A DNA stretch of 64,000 nucleotides. It comes from Apiosordaria backusii. Lineage: Eukaryota > Ascomycota > Sordariomycetes > Sordariales > Lasiosphaeriaceae. The position numbers and the translations under genes were made by a program. The notes beneath the pieces are model-generated. The model was not told the DNA's origin. It saw only the letters and a list, made by a program, of their open reading frames with translations, and searched no databases. This document shows, in pieces, positions 33,877 to 46,625 of this stretch (position 1 is its first letter; each line of letters begins with the position of its first letter). The stretch lies in NCBI GenBank assembly GCA_030549205.1, contig JAUKTV010000010.1:248001-312000 (forward strand), in the 5' to 3' direction.

Positions 33877-34657
33877 CTAACCAGGAGGTGTCTTCCTTAA
33901 CCTCCAGTCATTCCCTACAGACGTATCCGAGAGTCCCGTGACTAGGTCAGGTACCTACCATTTCCCCACTGATTCCAGAACAACAAATGACCTTCAACAT
34001 ACTCTCTATAGTCCTCATGCGAGGCCGACTTGTTGTTTGTGATGTACCGCAGCGCGTCATATTCCTTATATCTCCATGATACAGTGGCCAATTACTATGA
34101 ACTAATACGTCAAGAGAGACTGTGGAAAAGGGTGATGTGAAGTGGTGACTGGGCCAATAAAGGGGCTCAGTCAGATAAAAGATAAGAGATAAGATAAGGA
34201 CTTTGTGATTACCCTTGTCCACACTTCAGGTATTACCGCACAACGACAGCTTGGAGTTCTCCGGGTAGTGCATGGCCTTGCCCTTGAGGATGAAGACCTT
34301 GGTGTTGGGAAAGCAATCCCAGGGGATGATGTTGCTGTTTGTCGGTATGTTCTTATCATCAGGTGTGAAAATGTGATTGGAAGTAGCTAGTTCCATCAAG
34401 GTAAAAGGGCTTTGCATAAGGTACCTACCTAATACATGCATAATACCTGATATGCATAACCAAATGCATAACATTTCACATGCATACGGTAACATAGGGG
34501 GTGCATAACTAAACAGGGGTAGAAAAGGGAGGCAATACCGAATGCCATCAGCATTGATTTTCTCCTCTAGTTGCGACATGCAATTGCCACAATTGAGTTT
34601 GCTAGACTTGGCTCCGTCGGCACCATTGCTGTTGACTTTTATCCTTTCAAGTCTCAT
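33877..34657 (-). CDS. Small hypothetical gene, one splice junction unresolved
   Basis: Minus-strand pieces: 34657-34539 (MRLERIKVNSNGADGAKSSK...), 34409-34237 (IPWDCFPNTKVFILKGKAMH...), about 34071-33959 (YKEYDALRYITNNKSASHED...) and 33914-33877 (NDWRLRKTPPG, stop). The first intron (129 nt) and the last (44 nt, GTAGGT..GTAG) join in phase. The join between pieces two and three does not fit a clean GT..AG pair in phase, so an extra small exon or an indel is likely there. The reading quality of piece three is clearly better than the competing frame. No family is recognised. It starts just downstream of the large gene's stop, on the same strand. Confidence 0.35.
34413..34508. repeat. Cluster of TGCATAA copies
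   Basis: TGCATAA begins at 34413, 34437, 34453, 34465 and 34502, with a sixth near-copy (TGCATAC) at 34481. All lie inside the proposed 129-nt first intron of the small minus-strand gene, where the transcript would read TTATGCA. Confidence 0.7.
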
Positions 34658-34689
34658 CCACACCTCTTCAACAGACGTAGCGCCTCAAA

Positions 34690-37600
34690 TTAACCCCTAG
34701 AAACAACAAGCCAGTACACCGCTTGCAACTCCCGAATCCCTCTTACCTCCCCTACCCTTCTACCGGTCCCCGCATCGATGTCCACTTGCTTCATCACTAG
34801 TTCGCCATCTCTCTTCCAAAACGCCAAAGCCAGCCCGTCCCTCGGAAACGCAACTGCCATCCCTTCTTGACCCATCTTCATGCTTCTTCTCTCGTCAGCA
34901 AAGTTGGCCAGTGTCTGTGCAATTCCTGTCCGAATGTCCAAAAGACACAAGTCGTGAGCCCCATTCTTGAAAACAAATTGTCCATTCGGGGTAGGCGATT
35001 GAGCCGCGGTCCCGATGCGTTTCTCGCTGAGCGGTATGCGCCTGTGGCGATTGCCCGGCAACAAGATCCAATTGTATTCTTTGAGAGACTCGGCGGTGAG
35101 AAGAAGACGGATGTTTGATGGGCTGCCAGGGTCCTGGGAACAGTGGATAGAAGAGATACCTGGGTCATTGCCCCGGCCCTGCGTGTGATCATGTTAGCCA
35201 CTCTTAATCGTGTAAAGATCATAGAGGGCAAACTCACCAAGCTGAGAAAAACATCCTGTAGCTCCAGTTCCAACTTCATGACTCCATCAAGCCGCCACAG
35301 ACAAACATGCACCTGTGTATCCTGCCCGTGAGACTTGCCAGTCATTTCGTCAGGGGCCAGGGGTTCTTGCGTAGCCGTCACCAGCATAGACGAGTCCCCC
35401 GAAAAGTTCATCCTCTGCCGCCGCCGGTTGTCACCAATCTTCCTTGGATTCGCGTGCGCAGGTATGCTGTTCACCAGTTGGTGGGTATCTCCATATACAC
35501 CATACAGAAAGATGGTGGTGCCACAGCCCACCGCAATTTTTGTCTCGTCTCTTGACACCGCTAGGGAGATAGGCAGTACCCCTGGCTGTGGAAGTGGTAT
35601 CTCGCGGCGTGTTCCGCTGCCATCAAAGTACAATAGCTTGTAAGTCCTGTTGACAGAGACCACGGCAGCAACGAGGTTAGTCCCGCTCTCCACCAGCTTC
35701 ACCGTCCAGCTCCCCGCTCCATCTTCAATCAAATTTAGATTCCCGGCGTTAGGAGAGAATGATCGAAGATTGAGCTTTTGGCCGTCTTCGAACGGCCAGT
35801 GAAGACGGACAAGATATTCAGGCTGTTTCTTCTCCCATAGCAAAAGACTGGTCCCAGCATTAGAGAAGCAAAAGCCCAAATCTCCAATGACCGGCAAGGA
35901 AGTTGCCCCGTGGCCCTTCACCACAGATGGCACTTTCTCTTTCTTCATTGCACCTAGCAAGCCCCTGAGCCCAAGTCCTCCTTTTCTCTCCCTTGATGTT
36001 TTGCTTGAGGGAGCGATGCTCTCGGCGTATAGTGAGGATGGCTGGATCCCCTGAGGGGTATAGCCTGAGCTGTGTTCGGTTGCGCGGCTCCCAGGCCGCA
36101 GTTCAGTGGTGCCCAGTCTCATCTCGGAGGGAGAAGGTGAGTGGTGAGTTCGTTGGTGAGTTTGATTGTTCTCTGAGAAAGAGTGCGAAGACACTGATGG
36201 GGGCACCAGACCCCTGGTGATATTCCAAGGAGCATGCTCATCAATAGGACGCAGTACTGCACCTCCGGCCTCTGATTCCTGGAATGGAGACGGCGTGGAG
36301 CCAATATTTGGCCATTTTTGGCGGTTGGTCTTCGGGGCCGGACCATCCAGTGGAGTTGCATGAGTTGCGGAGAGAAGACTCCGGGGAGACTGGGAATTGG
36401 TTGATCGGGAAGGGGCCCGGCTAAAGGCACCAGGGTCGTCCACTGCAGTGGGGTTTGATGCTGTGGAATCTTTGGAGAAGCGGGGGTCACTCTGATCAAA
36501 GGGTTTCGGCTGGCCTACTGGCATAGGGCTATAAATCATGGGGTGAGGCGGCGCTGACTGGATGGCCTCCTGGCTAGCACCTGTAGGAATGTTGAAGTAT
36601 GGTTTCAAAGCGTCGTCCCGACCGGACATGTATTGCTTAAACCGCTCAACCTCAAGCTCGAGACACTGTTGGACTTCATCAAGTCGTGCCATGTTTGCAG
36701 GGACCTGTTGAAGATATCAGCTTGAAGCTGGACACTTGGAAATGGAAGGCAACCAGTTCCCCAAAACCGGGATAGCGTAAAGGTAAAGTCTCACCATGTT
36801 CCAGCTTTGGCTTGACAGCCCAGCAATACTGTCCGAGAAGAGCCTACAAAGGAGGCCATTTCGTGTTGCGGGGTCGATGGAATCCTGGATTTCCCTCACG
36901 GTACCCCAAAGCTCCGTTGTCGCCTCGATTTCTGGCGCTTGTGGATTGGGTGTTGAGGTCATAGCCCGTCTGATGGACATGTCCACCAAAGCCCATGCCA
37001 TATCACAGATAGTCCAACAGGACTCCACCCAGTTCGACTCTTGCAGGCCTCGGACAATCTGTGGCATGACATCTCTGCAGGCTCGTAATGATGTAGTCCT
37101 GCGTTCTGGGTCGGCTGGATCGAGACATGGTATTTCCTGTTGCCATCAATGTCAATGCAACAATTTATCGGAAGAATTTGTGAGTGTCATTGTACCTTGA
37201 TATGCCATTGGCAACAGAATGTCTTCAAACTCCCATTTCTCATGGGATCTTGCAACATCTCCAGCGTAGTAGGAACAAGGTGTTCAAGAACTAGACTCTC
37301 AACCGGCGAGAGGGCCTGATGACTTGTCCATGTTTGAGCCATCTGCTGGATTCTTCCGCGTACAAGTGTACATTTACCTTGGCCCGACCCTTCGTCGTGG
37401 AATAATATGCACCAAGAGCGGAAGGTGGATAAGAATAGGGTAAAAAAAAGACTTCGTTGCAGAGCATACTCAGTAGACCCAGTCAGAGTCTGCGGTGGGG
37501 TTGTAATCCACGTTCCGAGGTAGAGGATATGCAGCAAGAGGTCATAGTAAAGATCCCGGTGCAAGACTGAAGTCGATGTCTCATGGGGGTTGATGTTTTG

Positions 37601-38017
37601 GAGAACAAGGGAACGGAAAGTACAGTCGGTGACAACTTTGATCCGGACTAATAACTGACGGGTAATATCGTGGGTCTGAGACAGGGATTGCGACGGTGCA
37701 ACGGCAGTTGCGCTTGCCTGGGCCAGGCTATGGGAGCCAATGAGTTCGAGAATCAAGTGAGCGTTGTCTTTACGACGGTCGAGGAGGGCCCAGATTCGGG
37801 ATATGGATTGTGCAGACATGACGATGGTCTGAGAGGTTTCATTGTAGTGGGATTGAGAAACGCCCTTCAGGCAATAACAGAGTTGACAAGTTGACTGTTC
37901 TGATTGACCTGTTCGCTCCAGTTCATGTTTCTCCAAGGTGGGAGAAGCGAATTGGATGTCGCGGCGCAGTATGTCGCCAAGCACTGCTTCAAGGCGTTTA
38001 AGGCAGACAACACACAC
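34690..38017 (-). CDS. Large hypothetical protein with helical N-half and beta-propeller-like C-half
   Basis: Minus-strand exons 38017-37196, 37136-36795, 36704-35238 and 35178-34690 join in phase (introns 59, 90 and 59 nt) to give 1,039 residues. Residues 1-390 are helical (LYYDLLLHILYLGTWITTPP, NWVESCWTICDMAWALVDMS). Residues of about 390-640 are Ser/Pro-rich and probably disordered. From about 640 onward, repeated strands such as LGFCFSNAGTSLLLWEKK, ISLAVSRDETKIAVG and MNFSGDSSMLVTATQ look like WD-type blades. I do not recognise the whole protein. The combination suggests a scaffold or signalling protein. The start at 38017 is the first ATG of the frame, and an extra 5' exon is possible. 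Confidence 0.65.
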
Positions 38018-38996
38018 ATGATGGGATTTATCGAATGTGGCTTGTTTAGCACCTCCAGGTCGCGGTCTAAGAATGCAAAGACCCCAGCTCTACTGCAAAA
38101 GTGTCAGCTCTGTGTGGCGGTTATGCATGTTTTATGGAAAGGGCGCTGGCCTGAGTGCGGGATTGGGCAATGCTCCAAATTCCTGGCGGTAGTTGTGTGC
38201 AAATCTGTGCAGATGTCTGCATATTTTCCAAGCCCCCGTCGTTTCTCATTGGAAATAAGAGATGTGGCTTGGTGCAATGTCTCGATGGAGGAGGGAAACT
38301 CTTATCAACTGGACCAAAACAAATCACACGCCGCAATTGACATTGCCTGATTTGAGCACCATCAGGCAACCACCACTCAGATAAACAGGGAACAACCACG
38401 CTGTGGACAAAAAATCTGGCACTGCCATTTCGCAGGTAGGGCAGCAGATGGTAGTCATATAAGGGAGGTGAGCTACATAGCGCTGAGAATGCTTAACAGG
38501 GCTAAAAAGAAATTAACAGGTATCTTAAACTGCCTCTCAAGACCATCGACTATCCATTGCGGCCTGCTAATTATCCTCAGGGATCTTTCAGGATTTGTAG
38601 ACTACCTAGGTATCTTCAAAAACTTCGACTAATCTTTAAACGGATGTAGGTTGGATCTTCACGCGATGTTAACACCAACTTGCAGTACTAATTATTTTGT
38701 CCAGAACGCGACAACACATGCGATGGCGGCGGCAGAGTCGAGCTGGGCTACTAATGCATGGACTGGCGTCTCAGTAGTATGGGGAGGTCCAGAAGCACCT
38801 GAAATGAGCCGCTCCACATGGGCCGCAGCCTCGTGGTACTTTCACTTTCGAGCTCAGTTGCCATCATTGTTCAAGATCCCCAGGTAGAAGAGCTGAGAAC
38901 CCCGCTTCTGCTCTCACTTGTCTCATCTCTCCCTGAACTACATCTGGTTTGTGTTCTCTCAATCTGGGTCGCGTTTCCTGGTGTTTTGAGCTCACA
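38018..38996. other. Divergent promoter region, large gene and permease
   Basis: Divergent upstream region of the large hypothetical gene (-) and the amino-acid permease (+). No gene seen. Confidence 0.4.
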
Positions 38997-41327
38997 ATGG
39001 CACATCAACCAGCAGAATATCCTGCCTATCCCTACGGTGGGCATAGTCATGGTCAAAGCCACGGCAATATTCTGCCTGGCCAGCATGTCGACAACTACCA
39101 ATATGGCGGCCGTACTCCCGACACTGAGAAGAGGACAGACGTGGTATCTGTCCACTCCGACACGCCCGATACTGAGTTGAGGTATGTGTACTCAGGATAA
39201 GCAATTCTCTTGTTCCATTGCTAACGCTGTTGTTAAGACGAGAATTGAAGGAACGTCATGTGAACATGATAGGATTTTCTATGGTCCTCGGAGTGTGAGT
39301 TCACCCCGCTGCTATTCTCGAAGAAGCCTTTACTCACATGTTTCAGGGGTCTCTTCCTGTCGTCGGGAAAGGTAATTTTCATTGCTGGCCCCGGTCTTGC
39401 TGTCATTGCCTACCTGTTGATGGGAACACTGATGTGGTTAGTCATGCTGTCCCGGGTCTCCCTTTCACATACTGACCACGCGTATCAGGTCGACAATGGC
39501 AACTATGGGAGAAATGACCGCCTTATTCCCCGTCAAGGGTCCAACGTTTGAATTCGCCAGACGTTTTGTTGACGAATCTGTGGGATATGCCAGCGCCTTC
39601 ATGCTCTGGTTCTCCTATGTTTGTGTGGCCATCGCAGAGATCCTGGCCATAACCGAAATCTTCAGGTTCGAAGTGCCGACGGAGTACCTGGCTGATCTCG
39701 ACCACCCTGAGCCGGCCATCAGATGGGAGTTTGGTCTAGGCACAAACCCAGCAGTCTGGGTGGGTATTTTCCTTCTCGTTCAGCTTGTTATCAACCTTCT
39801 ACCCGTCCGGCAATACGGTCGTCTGGAGTACATCTTTGGCTGTGCGAAAATCGGCTTGCTTGTGGCCCTCATCATGATCAACACTGTCCTGAATGTTCGG
39901 AAGAAGTTCCACTCGTCGAGATTCTGGGCCTACGAGTTCCCTTATGGTAGTTTCAGCAGCGCCAACTTTACCGCAGTGGCCCCTTCGCCAGCCAACCCGG
40001 AAGGAGTGGTCTACACGGGTTCTCTTGGGACCTTCACGGCCTTTTGGACGGCAATGGTCACATCCTTCTTTTCTCTGATGGGATGGGATGTTATCCTCCT
40101 CACAGCCCCCGAGAACAAGGACCTTGCAAGAGAGGAGATTATCAAGATTTCGAGTCGAAAGATTGCTCTGCGTGTCATTCTCTTGTACGCACTGGCCGTC
40201 TTTACCGTTGGTCTTAATGTGCCCTATAGAGACTCGCAGCTCTCGAACCTCACGTTGAATGGGATAAGCGGAGGCCACACTAGCTCTTTTGTCTTGGCTG
40301 CTGTCCGAGAACAAGTACCGGTGCTTCCTCATTTCCTGAACGGCTTTTTCATATTTTCGGCAGCGACAACGGGGATAAACTCACTTTACAGCGCGTCCAG
40401 AATTCTCCACGCAATCGCCACCCTGCGTGACGCGTGGCCAGGTTGGGGGTGGGTGGAAAGCATTAGGTCAAGGCTGGAGCAAACTCGATTTGGCGTGCCA
40501 GTAAACGCAGTTGTCGTTTCGTGGCTTGTGGTTTTTCTATCGTTTCTCTCTACCAACAGCGACTCTGCAGCGGTATTGATCCCCCTTATCCTTGTGTCAT
40601 GTTCAGCTGTGAGACTAATCACGACTTCTTCAGATCCTTGGACGAATGACTTCGGTAGCGAGTGGGTCTACACTGATTGTGTATGCACTCAATTGCTATG
40701 CCTTTTTGAAGTTTTTTAAAGAGTAAGCTTGGATCGATAATGACGACTGCTCACCCACTAATCCTCTTGACCAGGATCAATGCCGCTGCGTATGGCTTCA
40801 AGGATGAGGATCTCAACATCACTCCCGAAATCCGGTATCAGTACCACCGTGGCAGCAAGAAGAGTTACCCTTACCGGTCTCATCTGCAATGGCTTCGTGC
40901 GCTGTATGGACTGGTATTCTGCCTGCTGTTACTCATCTTCCAAGGCTGGAGGACAGTTGTCGCGGGTGTTACACAGAACCCACACGACTTCGTAGCCGCT
41001 TACATTCCGGTAAACCTCTATCCATCTTATTAGAGCATTTTGACTCCGCTGATAATTCGCTAGATTCCCATCTTCATTGTGCTGAGCATTGCCTACTTTC
41101 TCAAGACACGGGGCCTCAACCCTTCACGCTGGCATGTTCGTGCCCAGAAGCTCGAGGGCCTCGAGGCTGTTGGACCCGTCGTGGTTGCAGACCCACACCG
41201 ACGTGAGCCTTGCCGCCATTGTGGAATGAGACACCGCCGTGGCAATTTAGCCTGGCCAGGCCCCAATGGAAGCGGCAAACAAAAGACCATGGCCGTTCTG
41301 GAGTGGGTGTGGGCTTGGCTGAAGTAG
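38997..41327 (+). CDS. Amino-acid permease (AAT/APC family), complete
   Basis: Seven exons: 38997-39181, 39238-39294, 39347-39436, 39489-40572, 40634-40722, 40775-41009 and 41064-41327; all six introns are 52-61 nt and join in phase to 667 residues. The start of the membrane part (RRELKERHVNMIGFSMVLG), the first helix GVGLFLSSGKVIFIAGPG, the GEMTALFPVKGPTFEFARRF block and the ENKDLAREEIIK loop are typical of fungal proton-coupled amino-acid permeases in the plasma membrane. A long soluble N-terminus (His/Gly-rich) and a C-terminus with CRHCGMRHRR may be regulatory or ubiquitination regions. The substrate cannot be told from sequence. Unlike the permease at 23.6 kb it is intact. Confidence 0.9.
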
Positions 41328-41599
41328 AGCTGGCCTGGACCGGAATGAGATGCTTCTTGACCGCATCGCAGAAATAAGAGATAGTTTGAAGAAGGAGTAA
41401 TGCAGCTTGCACCCTAATACGTAATCGATACATCTGGGCTCAGCACAGTCGGGGAGCCCCTGAGCTCCCGAGCCCCTGAGAACGCCACTTTCATCAACAC
41501 AGGTAGGCACTCCTGGACCAGAATGTGGGATTGCATTTTCGTCTCCATTTTCCCTCGTCTTAATGGTCATTCATACAATCGTGATATTCTCTATGCTTC

Positions 41600-42517
41600 T
41601 TAGAGCGGCTTTCTACCCAAGCACACAATCCTCGGTACACATAGCGCCGCGCCCTGAATAGCCTCTCTATGCGCCTCTTGCACCAGACCAAAGTACTTCT
41701 CCCCTGCCTCCCTCTTCCCGAGCTTGATCAGCCCCTCGGCAAACTCCTCCGCCGTGAGCAAATGCTGCTCGGTAAACGCCCTCGCCAACTCGGGTGGGTC
41801 CCCATACAAATGCCCCTTGACCTCTGTGAACCCTTCCTTCTCCATGAACTCAGGCAGCTTCACCGTCCAATCCAACCTCCCGTCCGCCCAAGACCACTTC
41901 CTGAGCTCTTCCAACGCTGGCGTCTTGAGCGCCGGGTCGACCTTCTGAATAGACGGCATGTTGACGGTGTCGAGCTCGTCCCACTGCAGCCAGCCGCCTG
42001 GTTTGAGCAACTTGAACAGATTTCTGATGATTGGCCCGGGGTCTTTGGACTCCCCTACGACGAGAACTAACAAGCGAGTGTGAACATAGTCGTATTTTCC
42101 CACTAGGTCGTCAGGGACTGGATCAAAGACGTTCCAGTGGCGCATCGATATGTTCGGGGGTAGCCATGCTGACGGAGGACACTGGGAGAGGTTGTAGTCC
42201 AGCCCTGTGAGGACTGTGGACGAGGGGACGGAACGAGCAACATCGGTGAGCCAGATTCCTGTGCCAGAGGCTACCTCGCAGATTGCTACAGGGCTTTGGT
42301 TGTCGCGGCCATTCTCAGGCTTTGTTGGGGAGGAGAATAGCGCCTCAGAGATGGTGGGATGGATGTTGAATCCAAGGCTATCTTTCCACAGGTAAAACTG
42401 AAGGTTGAGCCGGGAAGCGGCGGCGTGGCTGCGGTCACGGTCAAGGATGTAACCGGCGCCGTTAGTAAGCTTCCAGTCTGAGCCAACTGAGCCCATCGTG
42501 TTTGTTGGTGCAGTCAT
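41600..42517 (-). CDS. SAM-dependent methyltransferase
   Basis: The ATG at 42517 (GTCAATGACTGC) gives 305 residues in one exon. Motif I reads ICEVASGTGIWLTDVA, followed by an acidic post-I region (LTGLDYNLSQCPP), a motif near WNVFDPVPDDLVGKYDYVH and LLKPGGWLQWDELD. The opening (YILDRDRSHAAASRLNLQFYLWKDSLGF) matches fungal stand-alone class I methyltransferases often found in secondary-metabolite clusters. It probably methylates a small molecule in the cytosol. TCGGCCGA lies 219 bp upstream (42736-42743), as it does upstream of the cluster genes further right, so it may belong to that cluster. Confidence 0.85.
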   Translation of the reverse strand: MTAPTNTMGSVGSDWKLTNGAGYILDRDRSHAAASRLNLQFYLWKDSLGFNIHPTISEALFSSPTKPENGRDNQSPVAICEVASGTGIWLTDVARSVPSSTVLTGLDYNLSQCPPSAWLPPNISMRHWNVFDPVPDDLVGKYDYVHTRLLVLVVGESKDPGPIIRNLFKLLKPGGWLQWDELDTVNMPSIQKVDPALKTPALEELRKWSWADGRLDWTVKLPEFMEKEGFTEVKGHLYGDPPELARAFTEQHLLTAEEFAEGLIKLGKREAGEKYFGLVQEAHREAIQGAALCVPRIVCLGRKPL

Positions 42518-43461
42518 TGACTCGAAATGATTCCACTGCGAGAACAAAGACAATGAGGAGCTGGGGTATCCCAAGTCACGATATCAACGCGATAGACACA
42601 GGGAATAGTATTTTTCATATTTACAGATTTACAATCCTCTTATGATCACACACATTATCAGCTGTCCTTTGTTGTCGGTCGTGATGTGATGGTGAGCAAA
42701 CAGGAACTCAGCCTCATCGCCGTGCAAAGAAGCTCTCGGCCGAACATTGCGAGCGGTGGTACGAAGGTACATCATCCCGCAAATAAGCCTTCTTATGACT
42801 AACCGCAGCGGGCAAGTCACGGATGTGGTTGCAAGATACCGTTGCATTCATGCACGTTTAATTGGATATCGGGCATAACCATCGGGCGTCGGGCGAGATT
42901 TGTCAGTTGCATGTGCCTGCGGCATCTCGTCCAATCATCAAAGGCTTCTTAATCACAGATATCCGATGGGATTCATCATCGAATTCGATAGAATTGTGAC
43001 TTCAGATGAAGTTGTACTATTCCCAGCTTTGCATCAAACAGAAGCCTATTCGAGAAATGCCCAATTCTTTGAGATCAACGACAACTCTAGCGCCTCAAAC
43101 AAAAAGACCTACCTAAATTAGCCCAGCTGATAAATCTGATGCAACAAACAAAGAATTACTCAGCCCCTCATCCCAAATCTGATAGGGCCGCAGTCACCCT
43201 CCAGCCGCATCTTCCCCGCAAGCTTGACACCACCTAGCTGACAAATTCTGCAGGCATCATGGCCGCCATGCATTCCCGTTCCTGAGCCTAACCGCATGCG
43301 TACCAGACCCATCTCTTGGCCGGTATACAATATCAGGTATCCCACACTCCCTTGACGCATCTTCTGAATCCATCCATCACACCATCATCACCATTCAAGC
43401 CTCAACATCATCAGCACTCATCACACACACCTACCTACACTTCAATTGAACTCTCACAACC
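42518..43461. other. Divergent promoter region, methyltransferase and SDR
   Basis: The methyltransferase (-) and SDR (+) share this 944-bp gap. Holds TCGGCCGA at 42736 and ACCTACCT at 43429, 26 bp before the SDR start. No gene seen. Confidence 0.45.
42736..42743. promoter_or_regulatory. TCGGCCGA palindrome upstream of methyltransferase
   Basis: An eight-base palindrome made of overlapping CGG/CCG half-sites, the kind of target bound by Zn2Cys6 dimers. The same word recurs at 53819 and 56142 in cluster promoters and at 27501. Confidence 0.4.
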
Positions 43462-44360
43462 ATGGCTTCCTTCTTCATCACCGGCGCATCAAGGGGCTTC
43501 GGCCTGGCTCTGACCAAGGAGCTTCTCTCTCTCCCCGCTTCCAAAGTCAGCAAAGTCATTGCCTCCTCCCGCAGTGACTCCCCTGCCCTGAACGAGATTG
43601 TCAAGGGCTCCTCCGGTCGCGCTGATTGGGTCAAGCTTGACGTGACCGATCAAGAGTCCATCAAGAAGGCCGCTGTCGAGACAGAGGCCAAGCTTGGAGG
43701 CAAGGGCCTTGATGTTCTCATCAATAATGCCGGTATCTGCGAGTATGCCTTTCAAGGGACAAAGTCCATGTAGGTGCCCCCACCTCCATTTTCAAGACCC
43801 CGGAGCAAGCAGGTACTAACATTGCAAAAAGGGAGAACCTATCCTCTAGTTTCCTGGTGAACGTCCAAGGCGTCCACTGGGTAACCCAAGCCTTCTTCCC
43901 TCTCCTTGAGAAGGGCCAGCTCAAGAAGGTGGCCAACATCTCCACCACACTCGGCTCCATCGCCCTTGCGGGGTACATGGTTGCCTTCCCGGCCCCTGCC
44001 TACAAGATCACCAAGGCAGCCCTCAACGCTCTGACCGTGCAGTGGGCTCTTGACCATGAGAAGGATGGTTTCACCTTTATTGCTCTTTGCCCCGGTGTAA
44101 GTTCTTTCCAATCCGCAGTTAGTGAAAATTAGGTATCAGAAGAATGCTAACACTTGAAACAGTGGCTGAAGACCGAGTTGGGAGGCGGTGATATGGCCGA
44201 TTTGACCCCTGAGCAGGGTGCCAAGGCCTCTCTTGACATCATCTTCAACAAGAGCCAGAAGGAGGTCAACGGCCAGCTGCCAAAGGTGTTTGTTGAAGGC
44301 TGGGACAAGCCTGCTGAAGGAAGGGCGAACGTGTATGACGGCACCAACGCTCCGTGGTAG
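43462..44360 (+). CDS. Short-chain dehydrogenase/reductase
   Basis: Exons 43462-43769, 43832-44096 and 44163-44360 (introns 62 and 66 nt) encode 256 residues. The cofactor motif is TGASRGFG (7-14), the stabilising NNAG is at 88-91, the catalytic Ser at about 140 (NISTTLGS) and Tyr160-x3-Lys164 (YKITK). This is a classical SDR of the fungal C-factor-like kind, NAD(P)H-dependent. No membrane anchor is seen. It may serve primary or secondary metabolism; its neighbour across the shared promoter is the methyltransferase. Confidence 0.9.
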
Positions 44361-46625
44361 AGTAGTGGTGAGATGGAAAGAAGAATTTCGAATATGCGTA
44401 CATGATGGTAGGAATAGGCTTATCAAGCGTAAGGTACACAAGAGATGAAATAAAAGGACCCCCCAACCAAACTCCCATCGAAGTTCACTTCGTCGGCTAG
44501 ATATCCAGTGTGTGTCAACACGGAGACCGTGAGGGTGCAGCGGTGGAAGTGACTCGAATATCAGTTTTTGTGTAACTCATTTCTCGTGACCTGTCCGTAT
44601 TTCAGCCGCAAGTTTTCGCCCCCGAGTATTTGCATGAGGTGGTTACAACGCAGTTGTTGGCACGAAGCGGTCTGGACAATGACGCAGGGACTCAGCCGCC
44701 AAGGTGCCCGCCAATTGCGGGCTGGCCTGGATGTGAATATCTGCGCCATGTCGTGGCCTGATGTGAGGTCTCACCAGAACATACGAGTTCTGGGTACGGT
44801 AAGACAGATGCACACTGGCTCTTCCAGATTTCCAGATGATGGCGACATCTGCAACCCACATGTCGTCAAAATAAAGTCAGCATGCCCTCGATCCAACGTG
44901 GATACGGGGACAACAAGCGTTTTAGCATGACTTTAGCGGCTATCATGACAGGGTTCCATCCTATCTGACATTGCCTAGGATCGGGAAATTCCTGCGAACC
45001 AGGGTTCAATGTCTAGCTTCCTAGAAACTGTTTCCTTTTCTTGAGGGGTGGGTCCTTTGACAGCGGGATCGGCAATGAAGGGCCTCATCGCTCATTACAC
45101 TACACTATTTTGAGAGAGTTCGGCATTCTCCGCGAAACTCTGAGTTCGTTCATGGGGTGATTCAAGCCAAGGCTGGGGTGCCAAGGCCGTTTAGGGGACG
45201 CCCATCCCGTCTTCCCGCAAACCAGGGCACTTGGAGCTCGATCCCCTGATGCCGCTTGGCAGGCGGTTGGACCAAATGCCCGAGCCCCGCCAAAATAATT
45301 AGTGTAAATCCTGGTTGCAGATCTTCTTAAGGTTAAGTGTGTAAGCCTCCGTCACCCTGCCGTGTCACTCTGACGTAACAAAGAGTGCTGGTGGATGGCA
45401 CTACAGAGCCCCCAGAGCATGGCTAGCGAAGCATGTCAAGTCTCGCTACCGCGATCAAAGGGTCTTATCGTTCGCCGGCCGGCCGCCGGAGTGAGACCGA
45501 CTGGGAGGAGCACCTCCCAGAAGGAGTGGACGTTGTCCACAAGGAGCTCTTGGTGCGAGGAGGAATCGGTCAGGTACCTAGTTTCTCTGAAACACCTCCC
45601 AACATTGCGAGCAGATCGGAGCCTGTTCAGTACCGCATCCACTGTGCTGCTGCCGTCCCATAGGTATTTCGGGGTCCCCGTTTTACACCTTCCATTTTCT
45701 GTGCCATTAGTGTACCTACCTAATTCAGAGACGGTTTGAAAATCACCTGTCAAAAGCGAGTGACCACGTCGCATTCGGCAGGAGTAGAACGCAAGGGGTG
45801 ACACACTCCGACCCATTCACACCTCCCAGAACTTAATAGGCTCGACTGGTTAATGTGTTAGCACATGCAAGCTTAGGGCCGGTTGGAATCATGGCTGACA
45901 TCTGCCACCAATCATCCGGCCTGAAGAAGCCATGTCTCGGTACATGTGAATACGACTGGGGCAGATTACCTGTTCTGGCTCAACTCCGGACAGACGGACC
46001 GAGGCGGTGAGTCGGTTATCAAGGTCCTTTACATCAAAGCAAGCGTCTGGGTAAGGTAGTACGAGCAGAATCACTTTGCTTCACTGCGTGCACACTATCA
46101 CAGTAAGCTCTTGGTCAGTGATGCACACTTCAAAAAGGGAACCTGCTCGTGGCCAATCAACGTTTGCCTGCCCCATATCAAAGTCGGCTCGCGATTGGTT
46201 CGCAATTGGCTCGCATGTTCAGTTGCACCGAGACGCTTTATGCTTATCTGTAGGATTGTCGTATTGTTTACATGGCCTCTCCGTACCCTGTAGTTTACAT
46301 GATGGAGACTCGGGAGGATTTCGGAAGCTGTACACGATCGCCGATCAACTGCTTTATCAGGTCTTCGAAACAGATAGCCAAATTGGGGCATGGCTGCCTT
46401 TGTGTCTGAGACAGAGTGTCTTATCGCCGATCAGGGTGCGGCTGGCCATCGGCATTACTATTCCGGTCCGCTCTCTGGTCAAAGGGGACTCAGCATCTTG
46501 AAAGCAGGCATGGATAGAATAACTTTGTTCAAATTGTAGCCAACGAGCCATGTAAATCCATAGACCACCCAGGAGCCTTAACGCCACGTTCTGTATACCT
46601 TACCTGTACCTAGGTAATCTGCCAG
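44361..46625. other. 2.3-kb region without a supported gene
   Basis: Frames are short and unconvincing. The best is an ATG at 45433 (MSSLATAIKGSYRSPAGRRS, 76 codons), which could be a first exon or chance. A GC-rich CGCCGGCCGGCCGCCGG stretch lies at about 45474-45490 and an ACCTACCT copy at 45714. Confidence 0.4.

Noticed and set aside
44568..44930. 120-codon plus-strand frame downstream of the SDR
   Set aside because: No start context, no coherent composition and no splice support.
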